A stretch of DNA of 64,000 nucleotides from Skermanella mucosa (GTDB lineage: Bacteria > Pseudomonadota > Alphaproteobacteria > Azospirillales > Azospirillaceae). A program made the position numbers and the translations under genes. The stretch lies in the NCBI RefSeq assembly GCF_016765655.2, contig NZ_CP086106.1:3895001-3959000 (forward strand). Reading direction: 5' to 3'. Below are positions 59,824-64,000 of this stretch, piece by piece; position 1 is the stretch's first letter, and each line of letters starts with the position of its first letter. The notes under the pieces are model-generated. The model saw only the letters and a list, made by a program, of their open reading frames with translations, had not been told where the DNA came from and made no database searches.

Positions 59824-60831
59824 TCAAACCGCGAAGGCCGCTTCCTTGATGTAGGGAAGATCGAGCGGCACGCCCATAGACCGGGAGTGCCGGACCCGGT
59901 CCAGCACCTTCAGCCGCGCCTTGTCCAGGTGCGCCCTGGCTTCGCGCGCGACCGCCTCCCCGTCCCGCCGCGTCATGGCCTCGATGATGCGGCGGTGCTC
60001 GTGGAAGAAGGGTTCCTCGTGGGGCAGCGCTATCTCGCGGCCCAGCAGGTGTTTTCCGAAGATCAGGATGCAGCGCGTTCGCTTCAGCGCCTCGACCAGC
60101 TCCGGATTGGGGCAATGGCCGAGGCAGCGGACGTGCAGGTCCAGTTCCAGGTCGTCGAGTTCCTCGGTGGGCAGGTTCGGGTAGCGCGGCATGGCCTCGG
60201 CCAGCCGGCGGCCGACCCGCTCCAGCTCGCCCATGGGAATGACCCCGGCGGCCTTGGACAGGGCTATGGGTTCCAGGTGCTCGCGCAGTTCGTACAGGCA
60301 ATTGACCCGGTGCTCGTCCAGCGGGACGCTGTACCAGCGCGACCGCTCGTCCTTGACGACGAGGCCGTTGACCTGGGCGAGCATCAGGACGTCGTGCATT
60401 ACCGTCCGGCTGACGCCGTAGTGGTTGGCCAGTTCGTTCTCGTTGATGCGGAAACGCCCATGGAGCGAGCACCGTATCAGCTGGCTTTCCACCGGATCAT
60501 GGACGCTTTCCATCGCCCGTTCCTTCAGGCCGGTCGCCTCCTGGTCTTCCAGCCCCAGCGCCTTGGCGCTGATCGGGGTCCGGATAACGGTGCCCTGGTC
60601 GCTTCCCACGATGTAGCCCCGCCCCTCGAACCGGCTGATCATGCCGTCGGCGTGCAGCTGCGCGAAGGCCCGCTTGATCGGCCCGCGGCTCGACCCGACA
60701 AGGTTCGCCACATGGGTTTCAAGCAGCAATTGGCCTTTGGGAAGCAATCCGCAAAGGATCGCCTCCTGAAGCAGCGCCGTGATCTTCGTGGTCAGGCGGC
60801 TGTCCTGTTGCTGGATCTTGGCAGTCGTCAT
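59824..60831 (-). CDS. GntR/FadR-type regulator with two winged helices
   Basis: The protein has 335 residues from the ATG at 60831, with GGGAAAG just before it. An N-terminal wHTH (LTTKITALLQEAILCGLLPKGQLLLETHVANLVGSSRGPIKRAFAQLHADGMI) is followed near residues 110-165 by a second one (SLHGRFRINENELANHYGVSRTVMHDVLMLAQVNGLV), and then an FCD ligand-binding domain. Two HTH units in one GntR protein are unusual. It is divergent from the TRAP system at 61296, with a 15-bp palindrome between, so it likely controls that operon in response to the transported acid. Confidence 0.88.
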   Translation of the reverse strand: MTTAKIQQQDSRLTTKITALLQEAILCGLLPKGQLLLETHVANLVGSSRGPIKRAFAQLHADGMISRFEGRGYIVGSDQGTVIRTPISAKALGLEDQEATGLKERAMESVHDPVESQLIRCSLHGRFRINENELANHYGVSRTVMHDVLMLAQVNGLVVKDERSRWYSVPLDEHRVNCLYELREHLEPIALSKAAGVIPMGELERVGRRLAEAMPRYPNLPTEELDDLELDLHVRCLGHCPNPELVEALKRTRCILIFGKHLLGREIALPHEEPFFHEHRRIIEAMTRRDGEAVAREARAHLDKARLKVLDRVRHSRSMGVPLDLPYIKEAAFAV

Positions 60832-61026
60832 CTTTCCCGTGCAGACTTTCAAAGCCATGGTTGCGACGGCCGGACAAGGACTCGGCGTCGATGAATATGG
60901 CATGACGCGCGGAGCTTGCCATGACTTCGCGCTCGGACGGCCTTCTTGCCGCACCCGGAGGTGCCTCGGATTGGCCGTCGGCGGATTTGGCCGTTCTCAG
61001 AAATGGCTATTGTCGGCAAAAGCCAT

Positions 61027-61041
61027 TGATGCTAAGCATCA
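61027..61041. promoter_or_regulatory. Palindromic operator upstream of TRAP system 3
   Basis: TGATGC-TAA-GCATCA is a perfect 15-bp palindrome in the 464-bp region between the GntR gene (60831) and the TRAP operon (61296). GntR-family regulators bind dyads of this size. The region shows no gene I can support; a frame reading through it into DctQ is discounted because GGGGAGG sets the DctQ start. Confidence 0.65.
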
Positions 61042-61295
61042 CACAGAGCGGTTATCGATGACAAGCAAATTGGGGGAGAGACAGCGGGCCTTCGTAGCCA
61101 AAACGACGCCCAGATGCAACACCGTCATCGGACAACCGCACCGATGCGAAATGAAAAATCACCTGAAAACTGAACTTGCGATCACGGCACCAAAAAGCCG
61201 TTGGATTCGCACGATGCGATTACTTTGCGTTCCATCTGGAGTCGTGGCCTGAAAAAGCCTATGCCGACTTCAGGAAGCGGAACTTGGGGAGGCAA

Positions 61296-61850
61296 ATGTC
61301 AAAAATAGCTGACGCCTATTTCGGCCTCATAAAGATCCTGATCGCGACCTGCCTCGTCGTCATGGTCGTCCTGGTATTCGGCAACGTGGTCCTGCGATAC
61401 GGGTTCAACAGCGGCATCACGGAGTCGGAGGAACTGTCCCGGCTGCTGTTCGTCTGGCTGACCTTCCTCGGCGCGATCCTGGCGCTCCGCGACCACGGCC
61501 ATCTCGGCATGGACATGCTGGTCAATCGGCTGCCGAAGGCCGGCAAGCTGGTGTGCTTCGTCGGCAGCCACCTGATCATGCTCTACGTCACCTGGCTGCT
61601 GCTGGCGGGAAGCTGGGAACAGACGATCATCAACATCGACGTCGCGGCCCCCTCCACCGGGCTGTCCATGGGCCTGTTCTACGGCGTCGGCATCCTGTTC
61701 GGCGTGTCGGCCCTGACGATCCTGATCGTCAACCTCGCTCGCGCCTTGACGGGCCGCATGAGCGACCGGGACCTCGTCACCGTCACCGAATCCGAGGGGG
61801 AAGTCGAAATGTCGGGCCTCCGGAACGACCGCAGGAGCCCTCTCCCATGA
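61296..61850 (+). CDS. dctQ: TRAP transporter small permease DctQ (system 3)
   Basis: The protein has 184 residues from the ATG at 61296, with GGGGAGG 4 nt upstream. Four helices are seen, with GITESEELSRLLFVWLTFLGAILALRDHGHLGMDMLVNRLP as the family mark. The C-terminus is a charged tail (TVTESEGEVEMSGLRNDRR). Its stop overlaps the DctM start by 4 bp. Order Q-M-P differs from systems 1 and 2. Confidence 0.93.
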   Translation: MSKIADAYFGLIKILIATCLVVMVVLVFGNVVLRYGFNSGITESEELSRLLFVWLTFLGAILALRDHGHLGMDMLVNRLPKAGKLVCFVGSHLIMLYVTWLLLAGSWEQTIINIDVAAPSTGLSMGLFYGVGILFGVSALTILIVNLARALTGRMSDRDLVTVTESEGEVEMSGLRNDRRSPLP

Positions 61851-63127
61851 CCATCGCCATCTTCCTGGGCTCGCTGCTGGGCGCCATGGCCATCGGCACC
61901 CCGATCGCCTTCGCGCTGCTGCTGTGCGGCGTGATGCTGATGTTCCACCTCGACCTGTACGACGCCCAGATCGTGGCGCAGAACGTGATCAACGGCGCCG
62001 ACAGCTTTCCGCTGATGGCGGTCCCGTTCTTCATGCTGGCAGGCGAGATCATGAACGCCGGCGGCCTGTCGCGCCGCATCGTGACCATCGCCATGGCTCT
62101 GATCGGCCATGTCAAGGGCGGTCTCGGCTATGTCGCGATTCTTGCGTCCTGCATCATGGCCAGCCTGTCCGGCTCCGCCGTCGCCGACGCCGCGGCCCTG
62201 GGCGCGCTGCTGGTGCCCATGATGGTGCGGGCGGGCCATGACAGGGCGCGCTCGGCCGGCCTGATCGCGTCCGGCGGCATCATCGCCCCGATCATCCCGC
62301 CCAGCATCGGCTTCATCATCTTCGGCGTCGCCGCCAACGTCTCCATCACCAAGCTGTTCCTGGCCGGCATCGTGCCGGGCCTGCTGCTGGGCCTCGGCCT
62401 GGTGTTCACCTGGTGGCTGGTCGCGCGGAACGAGAACGTCGAACCGCCGCCGCGCGCTTCCCGCCGGGAACTCGCCCACGCCATCCTCGACGGCTTCTGG
62501 GCCCTGCTGCTGCCGGTGATCATCATCGTCGGCCTGAAGATGGGCGTCTTCACGCCGACCGAGGCGGCGGTCGTGGCGGCGGTCTACTCGCTGTTCGTGG
62601 CGACCGTGATCTACCGCGAATTGAAGCCGTCGCACCTGTTCGAGCTGTTCGTCAACTCGGCCAAGACGACCGCGGTGGTGATGTTCCTGGTCGCGGCGGC
62701 CATGGTGTCGGCCTGGATGATCACGGTCGCCGACCTGCCGGGCCAGGTGACCGAGCTGCTGGAGCCCTACATGGACAACCAGACGCTCCTGATGATCGCG
62801 ATCATGCTTCTGGTGGTGGTCGTCGGCACCGCGATGGACATGACGCCGACGATCCTGATCCTGACGCCGGTGCTGATGCCGGTGATCAAGGAAGCGGGCA
62901 TCGACCCGATCTATTTCGGCGTGCTGTTCATCATCAACAACGCGATCGGCCTGATCACCCCGCCGGTCGGCGTCGTGCTGAACGTCGTGGCCGGCGTGTC
63001 CAAGATCAGCATGGACGAGCTGATCAAGGGGGTTTGGCCCTTCATGATCACCCACCTGATCGTGCTGGCCCTGCTCATCCTGTTCCCCATCCTGGTCACG
63101 GGGCCGGCAAGCTGGTTCTACGGCTGA
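61847..63127 (+). CDS. dctM: TRAP transporter large permease DctM (system 3)
   Basis: The protein has 426 residues and about 12 membrane spans: DSFPLMAVPFFMLAGEIMNAGGLSRRI, GGLGYVAILASCIMASLSGSAVADAAALG, IIPPSIGFIIFGVAANVSI, GVFTPTEAAVVAAVY and NAIGLITPPVGVVLNVV. It resembles the DctM of the YiaMNO/SiaT group more than the long form at 50773. A DctP follows 55 bp later. Confidence 0.95.
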   Translation: MTIAIFLGSLLGAMAIGTPIAFALLLCGVMLMFHLDLYDAQIVAQNVINGADSFPLMAVPFFMLAGEIMNAGGLSRRIVTIAMALIGHVKGGLGYVAILASCIMASLSGSAVADAAALGALLVPMMVRAGHDRARSAGLIASGGIIAPIIPPSIGFIIFGVAANVSITKLFLAGIVPGLLLGLGLVFTWWLVARNENVEPPPRASRRELAHAILDGFWALLLPVIIIVGLKMGVFTPTEAAVVAAVYSLFVATVIYRELKPSHLFELFVNSAKTTAVVMFLVAAAMVSAWMITVADLPGQVTELLEPYMDNQTLLMIAIMLLVVVVGTAMDMTPTILILTPVLMPVIKEAGIDPIYFGVLFIINNAIGLITPPVGVVLNVVAGVSKISMDELIKGVWPFMITHLIVLALLILFPILVTGPASWFYG

Positions 63128-63182
63128 GCCCATTCCCGGACCGCAACGCTTCGATCCTATCCAAGACAAGAGGAAACGTCCG

Positions 63183-64000
63183 ATGAAACAGTCGATCAAG
63201 ACCGTGCTGGCCGGCTTCGCCCTGGCCGGCGCCCTGTTCACGGCCGGCGCCGCTTCGGCGCAGGACATCCAGTCGCGCAACTTCAAGGTCGCCTTCGTCC
63301 AGAACAACGACCACCCGCACGGCATCGGCGTGAAGAAGTTCGGCGAGCTGCTGGAGGAGAAGAGCGGCGGCAAGATGAAGGCGCGGGGCTTCGGCGGCGG
63401 CCAGCTGGGCGGCGACGCGCAGGTGATCTCCTCCCTCCAGGGCGGCGTGCTGGACATGACGCTGGTCAGCCCCGGCCTGCTCACCGGACTGGTCAAGGAA
63501 TTCTCGGTCTTCGACCTGCCGTTCTTCTTCAACGATTACCGCGAGGTCGACGCCGTCATGGACGGCCCGGTCGGTACCCGCCTGCTGGGAATGCTGCCGG
63601 AGAAGGGGCTGATCGGCCTTGGCTACTGGGACCACGGGTTCCGCAACCTCACCACCGCCAATACGCCGATCAACAAGATGGAGGACATCGCCGGGCTCAA
63701 GGTCCGAGTGATCCAGATCCCGATCTTCATCGACACCTTCGCGGCGCTGGGCGCCAACCCCGTCCCCCTGCCCTTCCCGGAGCTCTATACCGCGCTGGAG
63801 ACCGGCACCGTGGACGGCCAGGAGAACCCGTTCGCCTCGATCGAGACCAGCAAGTTCTACGAGGTGCAGAAGCACGCCGCGACCACCGGCCACGTCTATA
63901 ACCCGCTGGTCGCCATCTTCAGCAAGCGCGTCTGGGACAAGCTGTCCGAGGAAGAGCGCCGCATCGTCCAGGAGGCGGCGACCGAAGCCGGCCTGTATGA
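63183..64000 (+). CDS. dctP: TRAP solute-binding protein DctP (system 3), C-terminus outside window
   Basis: The first 272 residues are visible. A Sec signal (MKQSIKTVLAGFALAGALFTAGAASA) precedes the DctP body: FVQNNDHPHGIGVKKFGELLEEKSGGKMKARGFGGGQLGGDAQVISSLQGGVLDMTLVSP and LKVRVIQIPIFIDTFAALGANPVPLPFPELYTALETGTVDGQENP. Unlike systems 1 and 2 it has no twin-arginine-type signal. It belongs to the C4-dicarboxylate/sugar acid group of DctP proteins. GntR divergent control is likely. The frame is still open at the right edge. Confidence 0.93.
   Translation, partial: MKQSIKTVLAGFALAGALFTAGAASAQDIQSRNFKVAFVQNNDHPHGIGVKKFGELLEEKSGGKMKARGFGGGQLGGDAQVISSLQGGVLDMTLVSPGLLTGLVKEFSVFDLPFFFNDYREVDAVMDGPVGTRLLGMLPEKGLIGLGYWDHGFRNLTTANTPINKMEDIAGLKVRVIQIPIFIDTFAALGANPVPLPFPELYTALETGTVDGQENPFASIETSKFYEVQKHAATTGHVYNPLVAIFSKRVWDKLSEEERRIVQEAATEAGLY

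Noticed and set aside
61679-63532. 617-residue minus-strand frame opposite DctM/DctP of system 3
   Set aside because: Same reasoning: highly charged reverse reading of membrane-protein codons.

Overview
The window looks like the chromosome or a large replicon of a GC-rich, nitrogen-fixing alphaproteobacterium, probably Rhodospirillales/Azospirillaceae (Azospirillum- or Skermanella-like). The evidence is a nifB-fdxN-LRV-nifZ-nifS cluster with a sigma-54/NifA promoter, many TRAP transporters, and acid-sugar catabolic genes. Species identity is inference.

Region 1 (1 to about 21,185) is a prophage-like integrated element; its left end lies outside the window. It carries a very large LamG/repeat tail protein (partial), a small tail-fibre protein, a T7-type endonuclease I, an AEP-like primase followed by an SF3-type helicase, and a set of GGATACGGAAG repeats beside an AT-rich stretch that looks like an origin. 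It also carries a HTH replication protein whose gene holds two palindromic iterons, a DUF5681-like protein, a DUF2971 protein, a HEPN-like protein, small membrane proteins, and a tyrosine integrase at the right edge. Several element genes are preceded directly by terminator hairpins, one of them between a good sigma-70 promoter and the primase gene.

Region 2 (about 21,186-25,994) is the nif cluster, all on the minus strand: nifB, a 2[4Fe-4S] ferredoxin, a TPR-type protein, the LRV iron-sulfur protein, two consecutive nifZ-domain genes, and nifS. NifS is broken after codon 148, exactly where the element begins, with the integrase gene next to the break. The element therefore interrupts a nitrogen-fixation gene, as xis-type elements do in heterocystous cyanobacteria. 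Whether it excises cannot be seen here.

Region 3 (26,300-36,870) holds a small secreted protein, two adjacent transglutaminase-like proteins with small coupled genes, a REPIN-like inverted repeat, and a five-gene plus-strand cassette. The cassette encodes a hemopexin-repeat/M15-like protein, two paralogous proteins of unknown family, an M15 peptidase with a peptidoglycan-binding domain, and a secreted protein. It could be a toxin or lytic system that has not been described.

Region 4 (36,900-64,000) is a carboxylate and acid-sugar utilisation region. It contains a glycerol-dehydrogenase-like enzyme divergent from a LysR regulator, an SAF-domain oxidoreductase, and three complete or nearly complete TRAP P/Q/M systems plus one orphan DctP. 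It also has a cupin dioxygenase-like protein, an iron alcohol dehydrogenase, a DHDPS-family lyase, a DUF1537 acid-sugar kinase overlapping a pdxA2-type dehydrogenase, a decayed toxin-antitoxin pair, a YjlB-like cupin divergent from a UxaA-type dehydratase, a PhoD phosphatase, and a double-wHTH GntR regulator divergent from the last TRAP operon, which runs off the right edge.
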